A stretch of DNA of 13,675 nt from a bacterium (lineage in GTDB: Bacteria; Patescibacteriota; Saccharimonadia; Saccharimonadales; Saccharimonadaceae), in the NCBI GenBank assembly GCA_021847685.1, contig JAJZQE010000009.1, forward strand, positions 1 to 13,675, read 5' to 3'. Below are positions 1-6,486 of this stretch, piece by piece (position 1 is the first letter of the stretch; each line of letters opens with the position of its first letter). The notes below the pieces were generated by a model. It was not told where the DNA came from and made no database searches. It was given only the letters and a program-made list of their open reading frames with translations. The translations under genes were made by a program, and so were the position numbers.

Positions 1-200
1 GGTTCATATTTATTCAGAGACTTTTTAGCAGATCCACCCTCAGATTCAATATATTTAGAATCGGATATTATTCCCCAATGATAATCTTTATTTTCAACAC
101 AATATACCTCCATTAGTCCCTGAATAACATCGAGATGATTTTGAAATATATCGGTAGCTAGGTATTGTTCAGTACGATATATCGAAGTTGATTTTGTCAT
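1..200 (-). CDS. Hypothetical protein, N-terminal part (runs off left edge)
   Basis: An open minus-strand frame starts at ATG 200 and is still open at base 1, giving 66 codons with no stop. The peptide begins MTKSTSIYRTEQYLATDIFQ and continues with an acidic, aromatic-rich stretch (HLDVIQGLMEVYCVENKDYHWG). I do not recognise a family and assign no function. No Shine-Dalgarno sequence precedes the ATG, but an extended -10 box (TGT plus TACAAT) ends nine bases before it, which would give a nearly leaderless mRNA. Base composition is AT-rich like the neighbouring DUF3800 gene, so it may belong to the same accessory segment. The frame could still be spurious, because only 200 bases are visible; the well-placed promoter and the protein-like composition argue for a real gene. 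Confidence 0.55.
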   Translation of the reverse strand, partial: MTKSTSIYRTEQYLATDIFQNHLDVIQGLMEVYCVENKDYHWGIISDSKYIESEGGSAKKSLNKYE

Positions 201-209
201 ATTAGCCCA

Positions 210-218
210 ATTGTAACA
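210..218 (-). promoter_or_regulatory. Extended -10 promoter of the left-edge gene
   Basis: Read on the minus strand the bases are TGT then TACAAT, nine bases upstream of ATG 200. A weak -35 (TTCATG, 233-238) lies 17 bases further upstream. Transcription would start within two or three bases of the start codon. Confidence 0.4.
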
Positions 219-249
219 TCTAGATAAAGATCCATGAATAAAATGAACA

Positions 250-279
250 TTGACAAACACTATATAAGAGTGTTATAAT
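250..279 (+). promoter_or_regulatory. Consensus sigma-70 type promoter for a small RNA
   Basis: A perfect -35 (TTGACA, 250-255) and a perfect -10 (TATAAT, 274-279) are separated by 18 bases, and TGT immediately precedes the -10, making it also an extended -10. This is the best promoter in the window. It points rightward into a stretch with no plus-strand gene, which implies a non-coding transcript starting near 286. Confidence 0.75.
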
Positions 280-370
280 TATTTATGTAAAAATACTTGA
301 ACTTGCTTATAGTATCAAGTATAGTACCACTAGAATTCGTAAAATATTTACAATTTATTAGTCCCATGTA

Positions 371-410
371 TGCAAAAGTAGGCTTCAAGCCTTGCACTCT
401 GTCGAAGAGT
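371..410 (-). terminator. Possible 3' hairpins of the DUF3800 mRNA
   Basis: Just after the DUF3800 stop codon the minus strand forms ACTCT-tcgac-AGAGT and then AGGCT-tga-AGCCT followed by ACTTTT. The T-run is poor, so termination would be weak. The same bases form the central hairpins of the plus-strand small RNA candidate, so the two transcripts would share complementary structured ends. Confidence 0.3.
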
Positions 411-411
411 C

Positions 412-436
412 TAGCTACAGGGGGCTAATTTTTTTT
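412..436 (+). terminator. Terminator of the candidate small RNA
   Basis: A short stem (TAGCT/GGCTA, including one G-U pair) with a six-base loop is followed after one base by eight T's at 429-436. The stem is weak but the T-tract is strong. It lies inside the 3' end of the opposing DUF3800 gene and serves no other visible plus-strand gene. Confidence 0.4.
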
Positions 437-1200
437 ATTTCAAATTTATTCTTACTATGATATCTATTCAATTTTGTTGGAATTTTAGGATCATATATAT
501 CCCATATGAATGCATTTTTATTACTGACAAAATCAAGATATCTCGTTTCTCCTCTGGTGTACGCTCTTTGCAGTGCCCACAGCATATAATCTGTAACTTG
601 AAGACATGGTTCTCCCGACATAGTCTGTGCAAATACATCTACTGTTGTATTAACTTTTGTACCTGTCTGTATTTCAAAATAATTCTTTGCTGACTGAATA
701 GCATCGCTAAGTGGAACCTGCCGTTTTTTATTACCTCTAACAGCGAAATAGATAGTTGAAGCACGGGACACGTGCATTCTGGATTGAAATAATCTTGTGA
801 CTAAATCATTATAGAAAATAGATTCCTTGCCAAGATGGTTCGTCTTGAATCTTTTCTCTTGTTTTCTGCCTATGACAAACTCACTCTTAAACTTCATCTT
901 GCTAATCGCTTCATAGACCATATGCCTTACTTCTGGGCAGTCATCCTTAGCGTGAAAATACTCCAAGCTCTTTTTTATAGAGGGTATACTGCTTAAATAC
1001 TTATCTTTTCTTATCCGTTCTCTAACTTCTTCGAGTGACTTTCTAATAGGCTCTGGGTCTAAGGTTCTTATAAAACCTATTATGAGAAATTTGGAACAAC
1101 CCTCGTTCCCTACAATAAACTCTCCTTTGGAATTATAAAAAACAGGATCGCCTGCTTCATCCACGTAATAATTCCATAAATCAGAACTCGGTGTTTTCAT
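415..1200 (-). CDS. DUF3800 domain protein
   Basis: A 261-residue protein with the hallmarks of the DUF3800 family. The N-terminal motif YYVDEAGDP (residues 11-19) carries acidic residues D14, E15 and D18. A central FHAKDDCPEVR segment is at 82-92. A C-terminal LQVTDYMLWALQRA segment (200-213) holds D204. Such spaced acidic residues suggest a metal-dependent, RNase H-like nuclease fold; that activity is family-level inference and not proven here. DUF3800 genes are common in phages, mobile elements and defence-type accessory regions. The start is ATG 1200, with a TGC-TATTAT extended -10 eight bases upstream and no Shine-Dalgarno sequence. The gene is AT-rich relative to tyrS and everything to its right, suggesting horizontal acquisition. 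A convergent small-RNA candidate overlaps its 3' end. Family assignment is firm; biological role is unknown. Confidence 0.85.
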   Translation of the reverse strand: MKTPSSDLWNYYVDEAGDPVFYNSKGEFIVGNEGCSKFLIIGFIRTLDPEPIRKSLEEVRERIRKDKYLSSIPSIKKSLEYFHAKDDCPEVRHMVYEAISKMKFKSEFVIGRKQEKRFKTNHLGKESIFYNDLVTRLFQSRMHVSRASTIYFAVRGNKKRQVPLSDAIQSAKNYFEIQTGTKVNTTVDVFAQTMSGEPCLQVTDYMLWALQRAYTRGETRYLDFVSNKNAFIWDIYDPKIPTKLNRYHSKNKFEIKKISPL

Positions 1201-1208
1201 TAATAGCT

Positions 1209-1217
1209 ATAATAGCA
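1209..1217 (-). promoter_or_regulatory. Extended -10 promoter of the DUF3800 gene
   Basis: On the minus strand the sequence is TTTTGC followed by TATTAT, ending eight bases before ATG 1200. The same TTTGC-TATTAT string forms the nusA promoter. No good -35 is seen. The distance predicts a leaderless or nearly leaderless mRNA. Confidence 0.45.
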
Positions 1218-1312
1218 AAAAATACAAATTATTGCATAAAAGCTATTTACTTTTTAGATATCTGTGCTATTTTAATATATTTGATATAAGGACTATTTAG
1301 GTAAAAACAAAT

Positions 1313-1350
1313 CGCAGGGACTCGTAGAATCGAACTGGATGAAGCAGGAG
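1313..1350. other. Border of the AT-rich segment, with a tRNA T-arm-like sequence
   Basis: The stretch between the DUF3800 gene and the tyrS stop codon changes abruptly from AT-rich to mixed composition. It contains GCAGGGACTCG and then GAATCGAAC, which on the minus strand read like the TTCGATTC loop region and 3' end of a tRNA. The flanking bases do not form a proper T stem (only two or three of five pairs), so it is not a functional tRNA. It could be a degenerate integration site; alternatively the small GATTC-tac-GAGTC hairpin could be part of the tyrS 3' end. The rest of 1201-1312 shows only AT-rich sequence and the DUF3800 promoter. Confidence 0.2.
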
Positions 1351-2565
1351 CTATTTAATTAAGACAAAGCTGTTCTTGCCTTTTTTGACCAGGCTGCGAG
1401 TTTCGATAGTTTGATCAGTACTTATTTTTTCGCCAGCTATCGATATGGCGCCAGATTCGATTAACCGCTTGGCTTCACCATTGCTACTGGCGATACCGGT
1501 AGTAACTAGGGCATCGATTAGCGATGTACCTATATTTACTGTCGGGATTTCAGCCGCTAACACCTCGATGTCACCATCTGATAATGAGTCGAAAGCTTCA
1601 CCGCCAAACAAAACCGATGTTACCCGCTCGACACTCGCCGTTCGATCGGCGCCATGAACCAAGGTCGTAACCTCATGCGCCAAAGCTTTTTGCGCCGCAC
1701 GCGCACCCGGGTTAGATCGAGCTTCGGCTTCAAGCGTATCAATGACATCCTTGGGTAGCAGTGTGTATAGTTTTAACAAATCAACTACACTGGCGTCGTC
1801 AACGTTGAGCCAGAATTGATAAAAGCTATAAACACTAGTTTTATTTGCATCCAACCAGACCGCGCCGCCTTCTGACTTGCCAAATTTGACACCAGTGGCC
1901 TTATTAACGATGAGTGGTAGCGAGTACACATGGGCCTCTTTGCCCTCTAAACGACGGATTAAATCAACGCCAGTGATAGAATTACCCCACTGATCGGCCC
2001 CACAAAGTTGCAAACTAACCCCATATTCGCGATTTAGGTGCAAAAAGTCGTAACCCTGGATAAGTGAGTAGCTAAACTCGGCATAACTAATACCGCTACC
2101 ATCCGCCCCAATCCTAGCTTGGACAAAATCACGGCTCAACATCTGTGAAAGTGGTACATTTTTACCAACTTCGCGCAAAAAATCAACATAGTTAATGTCT
2201 TTAAACCAATCGTAATTGTCGACAAGTGTAAAATCTTTACCAGCAAAGACGGTTTTATACTGAGCCGTGATGCCAGCCTTGTTTTTAGCAATTTCATCCA
2301 GCGTCTTCAGATTCCGCTCGTTAGTCTTACCGTCAGGGTCACCAATAATACCAGTCGCACCACCAACCAACAGATAGGCTTTATGACCGGCATTAATAAA
2401 ATGTCGAACCATCATGGCAGCCGCCAGGTTACCAATTTGCATGCTGTCGGCGCTTGGATCAACACCGAAATAGAATGAGATGGGCTGTCCGTCTAATATG
2501 GATAAATCTTTGATGGTTGTCTGGTTAACGAAACCGCGCCAGGCAAGTTCTTCGGAAAGTTTCAT
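1351..2565 (-). CDS. tyrS: Tyrosyl-tRNA synthetase
   Basis: A 404-residue class I aminoacyl-tRNA synthetase that charges tRNA-Tyr in the cytoplasm. The catalytic domain opens with FYFGVDPSADSMQIGN (31-46), the tyrosine/ATP site. It continues with YAEFSYSLIQGYDFLHL (161-177), CGADQWGN (188-195) and the KMSKS-equivalent KFGKS (227-231). A C-terminal S4 RNA-binding domain spans about 345-404 and ends in an SFVLIK strand. Length and domain order match bacterial TyrRS of the KFGKS type. The HIGH-equivalent reads QIGN, so its first histidine is replaced by glutamine. The start ATG 2565 follows a GAGGAG Shine-Dalgarno sequence at good spacing. The gene is divergent from the PBP gene, and the leader of about 25 bases is too short for a T-box. 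No clear intrinsic terminator follows the stop. Confidence 0.96.
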   Translation of the reverse strand: MKLSEELAWRGFVNQTTIKDLSILDGQPISFYFGVDPSADSMQIGNLAAAMMVRHFINAGHKAYLLVGGATGIIGDPDGKTNERNLKTLDEIAKNKAGITAQYKTVFAGKDFTLVDNYDWFKDINYVDFLREVGKNVPLSQMLSRDFVQARIGADGSGISYAEFSYSLIQGYDFLHLNREYGVSLQLCGADQWGNSITGVDLIRRLEGKEAHVYSLPLIVNKATGVKFGKSEGGAVWLDANKTSVYSFYQFWLNVDDASVVDLLKLYTLLPKDVIDTLEAEARSNPGARAAQKALAHEVTTLVHGADRTASVERVTSVLFGGEAFDSLSDGDIEVLAAEIPTVNIGTSLIDALVTTGIASSNGEAKRLIESGAISIAGEKISTDQTIETRSLVKKGKNSFVLIK

Positions 2566-2596
2566 TCTATCTCCTCTTTTGTAATACTTATCTGGT

Positions 2597-2605
2597 AGTA
2601 TAACA
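2597..2605 (-). promoter_or_regulatory. Extended -10 promoter of tyrS
   Basis: The minus strand reads TTTTGT then TATACT, a TGN-TATACT extended -10. Transcription would begin near 2590, giving a leader of about 25 bases that contains GAGGAG before ATG 2565. No convincing -35 is visible. Confidence 0.55.
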
Positions 2606-2634
2606 AAAGTTTAGTCTTTACGCACTCAAATTGG

Positions 2635-2643
2635 TGCTATAAT
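2635..2643 (+). promoter_or_regulatory. Extended -10 promoter of the PBP gene
   Basis: TGC is followed by a perfect TATAAT at 2638-2643, predicting a transcript start near 2650. Because the ATG at 2642 overlaps this box, it cannot be the translation start used from this promoter. A second TATAAT at 2671-2676 sits one base before GTG 2678 and is more likely just part of the leader. Confidence 0.55.
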
Positions 2644-2677
2644 GGTGGGTAATACTGCTTATGGGAAATATATAATT

Positions 2678-5419
2678 GTGGCTAAAAAACCTCTACACAC
2701 ACGTACACTAAGCGTGTATTCCAATCTGTCGCATCGTCGAAAAACTAAAAAAGATGCTGACGCCCGTCAACGCGCCCAATATCTAGCTACACTGCCAAAA
2801 AATCCAGTTAAACGCATCCTGTACCGTATGAAACCAAAGAATTTCTTTGGATATTGGTTTAGCAAACGTGGCGGCATCATGGCCCTAAAGGTTTTGGGTG
2901 TTAGTATTTTGATAGTCGCCTTATTTGTCGGCGGCCTTTTTGCCTACTTCCGCAAAGACCTTGATACGATTCGCCCAGGCGAGCTTGCCAAACGCGTTCA
3001 ATCGACTGTCACTACCTATAAGGACCGCAATGGGCAGATTCTATGGGAAGACAAGGGCAACGGCAACTACAAGTTAGTTGTTGATAGTAATGAATTAAGC
3101 AATTATCTAAAGGAAGCAACTGTTGCTATTGAGGACCGTGACTTTTACAAGCATGGTGGTGTCAGCGCAACTGGCTTGCTACGCGCTGTCATCAACAACA
3201 TCCAGGGTGGATCAACCCAGGGTGGCTCCACGCTTACTCAGCAACTTGTTAAACAAGTATTCTTTGCAGATGAGGCTTACCAACGAGGTCTAGCCGGTAT
3301 TCCGCGCAAGATTAAGGAAGTTATTCTATCAATCGAAGTTGAGCGCATGTACAACAAAGACCAGATTTTGACACTTTACCTCAATGAGTCACCTTACGGT
3401 GGCCGTCGTAACGGTGCTGAATCAGGTGCGCAAACTTACTTTGGTAAATCGGCCAAAGACTTAACCATTCCAGAAGCCGCACTGCTGGCTGCTATCCCCC
3501 AAGACCCAACCCTATTCAACCCGTACAATATTAGTGGTCACAGCGCTTTAATCGCCCGACAGCACACTGTTATAGATGATATGGTGCAACAAGGCTATAT
3601 CACCAAGGCTCAAGGTGACGAAGCCAAAGCTTACCCAATCCTTGATCATCTTAACCCCGAGGAAAGTCAGTATAGCAATATCAAGGCACCTCACTTTGTA
3701 CAGATGGTCCGCAGCGAGCTGGAGTCGCAGTTTGGTAAGGCTACGGTTGGCCAGGGTGGATTGACCGTCACCACAACCCTCGACCTTAATATTCAAAACA
3801 AGCTTGAAGAGGCCATGAATACTCAATTTAGCGGTAGTGCACCAAGAATATACGGCTTTTCAAATGGCGCCGCGACCGTTGAAGACACCCAGACCGGACA
3901 AATTATTGCTATGCTAGGTAGTCGTAAATATGATTATCCGGGTTTTGGACAAGTTAATGCTGCGACCGCATATATCCAGCCGGGATCCACGATTAAGCCA
4001 CTCGTTTATTCTCAGCTTTTCCAGCAAAAAGCGGCCGGTGCGGCCAACTTTGGAAGCGGCTCAAAACTCATTAACAATAGCATCCCTGGTATCTACGGAG
4101 CGCCTTTATCTAATGCAAACGGCGACCCTCAAAATAGTGGCGCCACCAGCATTCGAACAGGCCTCGCTAACTCGTGGAATATCCCAGCGGTAGAGGCTAT
4201 GGCCATTAATGGCGTTCAGCCGACTATTAAGACGATTCGAGCCCTAGGTGGTACTAGTTATTGTACCGTCGGTGACGACACAACCGTACAACTGGCGGCC
4301 GCGATTGGTGGATGTGGCATTAAGCAACTTGACCTTGTTAACGCTTACGCGTCGCTTGGTCGTGGTGGCGTCTACAAGCCACAATCAGATATCCTGAAGG
4401 TTACAAATAACAACGGTGATGTTCTAAAGCAATGGTCTGACACCGCCGGCACACCAGTTGTTAGTCCTCAAGCCGCATATATTGTGAGTGATATATTGCA
4501 CGATGACAACGCTCGAACATTTGTTGGCATCCATCGCACCGGTATGTATATACCAGGCGTAGATTCGGCCGCAAAAACCGGTACGTCCAATGCCGCCAAT
4601 GCCGCCGGATCTCCAAAAGATATCTGGATGGTGAATTATTCACAAGCTCTCACTATGGCCGTCTGGCTTGGCAATCCAGATACAACACCGCTCCACAATA
4701 ACGCTACCTCAATTGTTCCAGGACAAATACTTGATACCGTGCTGCAATACGCATATAAGACAAATTATCAAAGCGCTGGTAAATGGAAGCCTGGTGATTG
4801 GATTAGCCAGCCGGCTGGTATCCAACGAATTGGCTGTAACACCGGTAATATATTACGGGTGGTACCTGGCCGACCCGACCAAGCCTGTGGTGAAGTCTAT
4901 CCAAGTTACTGGAATGCTAATCAAGGACTAACAAACGTTGAGTTCGATAGCGCAACAAAAAAATTAGCTACCAGCTGTACACCGAACAGCCTAAAAGTAA
5001 CAGTATCGGTTATTAAGATTCCATTAGCGTCATCGGCCACACCTAACCAAGCATTGTATATTGATCCAAAGGGAACCTATACGCTAGCAGGTAGTTTGAC
5101 GGACAGTTCGCAAGATTGCGCAGCCGCAACAAATACAATCAACTCGCAGCCACCCAATATAGGAACACCGACCTACAGTCCTGTAGCCGGCAAACCTGGA
5201 GATAATGGCAACAGCAGCTATACGGTCAGTGTGACAGCAAGCGGCAATGGATCAAACACAATTGCCAGTGTGACATTTACTGTCGGTGGCAAGACCTACC
5301 CAGGCACCGATAATGGCGCCGGTACATATACCGCAACCGTACCAACCCAGCCGACAGCTGGCACGGACTACGCAACAGCTACAGATTCATCTTCGACTAC
5401 AGCGACAGCTAAGTTCTAA
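2678..5419 (+). CDS. Class A penicillin-binding protein (glycosyltransferase/transpeptidase)
   Basis: A 913-residue bifunctional peptidoglycan synthase from GTG 2678; GGGAAA lies nine bases upstream of this start. An upstream in-frame ATG at 2642 would add 12 residues but lies on the -10 box. Layout in 913-residue numbering: basic cytoplasmic tail of about 65 residues, one membrane segment at about 70-91, then a GT51 domain with EDRDF (152-156, catalytic Glu 152), GGSTLTQQ (183-190) and RKIKEVILSIEVE (210-222). The transpeptidase has the SxxK motif STIK (437-440), SWN (499-501) and KTGT (633-636). After about residue 720 comes a Ser/Thr/Asn/Gly-rich extracellular tail ending in an Ig- or fibronectin-like beta domain of about 85 residues. 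The gene is monocistronic and ends at a strong bidirectional terminator. The enzyme polymerises lipid II and cross-links peptides outside the membrane. Confidence 0.93.
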   Translation: MAKKPLHTRTLSVYSNLSHRRKTKKDADARQRAQYLATLPKNPVKRILYRMKPKNFFGYWFSKRGGIMALKVLGVSILIVALFVGGLFAYFRKDLDTIRPGELAKRVQSTVTTYKDRNGQILWEDKGNGNYKLVVDSNELSNYLKEATVAIEDRDFYKHGGVSATGLLRAVINNIQGGSTQGGSTLTQQLVKQVFFADEAYQRGLAGIPRKIKEVILSIEVERMYNKDQILTLYLNESPYGGRRNGAESGAQTYFGKSAKDLTIPEAALLAAIPQDPTLFNPYNISGHSALIARQHTVIDDMVQQGYITKAQGDEAKAYPILDHLNPEESQYSNIKAPHFVQMVRSELESQFGKATVGQGGLTVTTTLDLNIQNKLEEAMNTQFSGSAPRIYGFSNGAATVEDTQTGQIIAMLGSRKYDYPGFGQVNAATAYIQPGSTIKPLVYSQLFQQKAAGAANFGSGSKLINNSIPGIYGAPLSNANGDPQNSGATSIRTGLANSWNIPAVEAMAINGVQPTIKTIRALGGTSYCTVGDDTTVQLAAAIGGCGIKQLDLVNAYASLGRGGVYKPQSDILKVTNNNGDVLKQWSDTAGTPVVSPQAAYIVSDILHDDNARTFVGIHRTGMYIPGVDSAAKTGTSNAANAAGSPKDIWMVNYSQALTMAVWLGNPDTTPLHNNATSIVPGQILDTVLQYAYKTNYQSAGKWKPGDWISQPAGIQRIGCNTGNILRVVPGRPDQACGEVYPSYWNANQGLTNVEFDSATKKLATSCTPNSLKVTVSVIKIPLASSATPNQALYIDPKGTYTLAGSLTDSSQDCAAATNTINSQPPNIGTPTYSPVAGKPGDNGNSSYTVSVTASGNGSNTIASVTFTVGGKTYPGTDNGAGTYTATVPTQPTAGTDYATATDSSSTTATAKF

Positions 5420-5440
5420 GACTCATAATACACAACATTT

Positions 5441-5472
5441 AAATAGCCCAGACATAACTGGGCTATTTTATT
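5441..5472. terminator. Bidirectional intrinsic terminator between convergent genes
   Basis: A perfect 11-bp stem, AAATAGCCCAG (5441-5451) with CTGGGCTATTT (5458-5468), encloses a six-base loop and runs into a T-rich tail on the plus strand. It lies between the PBP stop (5419) and the PIN/TRAM stop (5487), so it can end both transcripts. The plus-strand tail is the better one. Confidence 0.9.
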
Positions 5473-5486
5473 TCTTAAAAATAAAT

Positions 5487-6476
5487 TTACTCTTGACCGT
5501 TAAGCATGCGAATTAAATCATCTTCATTCTGGGCGGAAGTCCGCGGTTTTTTAGTAGTTTGCCTATATGGCGTTTTGGCATTACCGTCTGATTTCTGACG
5601 AGGCTGATATGGCTTGCGTACAGGCTTGCTGACGCGTTCAACTAGTTGTTGATCGTTATTGTCACTGTGAAAGACAACGGGTGCTGGCGCAGGCGCTAAA
5701 ATGGCTTCTGGTTTAATATAGGCTTTTTTTGCAGGACGAGCTGACTTGTCTTTGACGCTAAACGTGTGATCGGCGGGTTTATTGCGTTCAACTAATTTCG
5801 CAAACATCATCTTGCCAGCGGCAGTTTGCAAACTACGGATAAATTCAACTTCAACCGTTTGGCCAATCAATTTATTAGCCCGTTCAACAACGACCATCGT
5901 ACCGTCGGTTAAATGACCAACGGCTTGATGCCCGTCCTGACCCTTTTGGGTTAGCTCCAACATAATCTTTTCACCCGGAAGATAGGCCATCCGCAGGCTC
6001 ATTGCCAAATCGTTGACGTTCAAGACGATAATATTCTCGACCTGAGCGACCTTATTTAGGTTGTAATCAATCGTACAGACGGCGCCATTATGTTGCTTGG
6101 CGAGTTTCAATAGCCGTTCGTCGACACCTTCTTCGGCGCGACTGCCGTCTTGAAAAATCTCGACTTTAACATTTGGCATTGCCTGTAGTTCAGTCACGAC
6201 ATCGAGGCCATGACGAGCTCGACTACGCTTTTCGTTGTCAGCATTGTCTGCCAGATATTGCAATTCACCAATAACGCTACGTGGTATAAAAAGTGTATCG
6301 CTGCCGACAAAGCCTGATTTGGCGACCGCCAGGATTCGACCGTCGATTAAGACCGAGGTATCGACGAAAATTGGTCGACCAGCTTTTTTGTTCATTGGCC
6401 TGACAGCACTTGTTGCCACTAAATAGGTAGCCTCTGCAGCAATTACTAACAGCAAACTTATAATTAATATTTCCAC
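5487..6476 (-). CDS. Membrane-anchored PIN/TRAM domain protein (YacL-like)
   Basis: A 329-residue protein from GTG 6476. An AAGGA Shine-Dalgarno sequence seven bases upstream overlaps the radA stop; an open ATG further upstream at 6533 lies inside radA and has no such signal. One hydrophobic helix (2-22) anchors the N-terminus. The PIN nuclease-like domain follows (about 35-160), with acidic residues D39 (FVDTSVLIDGR), E71 (GELQYLAD), D119 (VDERLLKLA) and D137 (TIDYNLNK), so the metal site looks intact. A TRAM RNA-binding domain spans about 165-232. A basic, Pro/Lys/Gln-rich tail (233-329) is probably disordered. B. subtilis YacL has the same PIN-TRAM core but, as I recall, several membrane segments; here there is one. 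It is the last gene of the clpC-radA block and overlaps no terminator but the shared one. Substrate is unknown; an RNA-cleaving role is inference. Confidence 0.9.
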   Translation of the reverse strand: MEILIISLLLVIAAEATYLVATSAVRPMNKKAGRPIFVDTSVLIDGRILAVAKSGFVGSDTLFIPRSVIGELQYLADNADNEKRSRARHGLDVVTELQAMPNVKVEIFQDGSRAEEGVDERLLKLAKQHNGAVCTIDYNLNKVAQVENIIVLNVNDLAMSLRMAYLPGEKIMLELTQKGQDGHQAVGHLTDGTMVVVERANKLIGQTVEVEFIRSLQTAAGKMMFAKLVERNKPADHTFSVKDKSARPAKKAYIKPEAILAPAPAPVVFHSDNNDQQLVERVSKPVRKPYQPRQKSDGNAKTPYRQTTKKPRTSAQNEDDLIRMLNGQE

Positions 6477-6486
6477 TATATTTTCC

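Larger units (their letters stand above)
286..436 (+). ncRNA. Candidate structured small RNA next to the DUF3800 gene
   Basis: Downstream of a consensus promoter lies about 150 bases without a plausible plus-strand coding frame but with a chain of inverted repeats. These are an 8-bp stem at 293-300/315-322, a 5-bp stem with 3-base loop at 339-343/347-351, a stem AGGCT-tca-AGCCT at 380-392 extended by TGCA/TGCA at 371-374/393-396 across a 5-base bulge, CTCT-gtcga-AGAG at 397-409, and a short final stem at 412-416/423-427 followed by T8 (429-436). The transcript would overlap the last codons of the convergent DUF3800 gene. Structured RNA motifs associated with DUF3800 genes have been reported by comparative genomics (DUF3800-I to -XI motifs, from memory); I cannot test whether this is one. 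It could also be an antisense RNA acting on the DUF3800 mRNA. The promoter and hairpins are seen; the RNA itself is inferred. Confidence 0.5.

Noticed and set aside
286..436. The hairpin-rich RNA as a tracrRNA or part of a CRISPR locus
   Set aside because: No direct-repeat array, no cas-like gene and no anti-repeat partner are visible in the window.
1313..1345. A tRNA gene on the minus strand next to tyrS
   Set aside because: Only a T-loop-like TTCGATTC string is present; the T stem mispairs and no anticodon arm or acceptor stem can be built upstream.
2566..2600. T-box riboswitch upstream of tyrS
   Set aside because: The tyrS leader from its extended -10 promoter is only about 25 bases and holds nothing but the ribosome binding site.
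5160..5416. C-terminal region of the PBP as a separate adhesin gene
   Set aside because: The frame continues unbroken from the transpeptidase domain with no internal start signal, and extracellular Ig- or fibronectin-like tails are common on class A PBPs.
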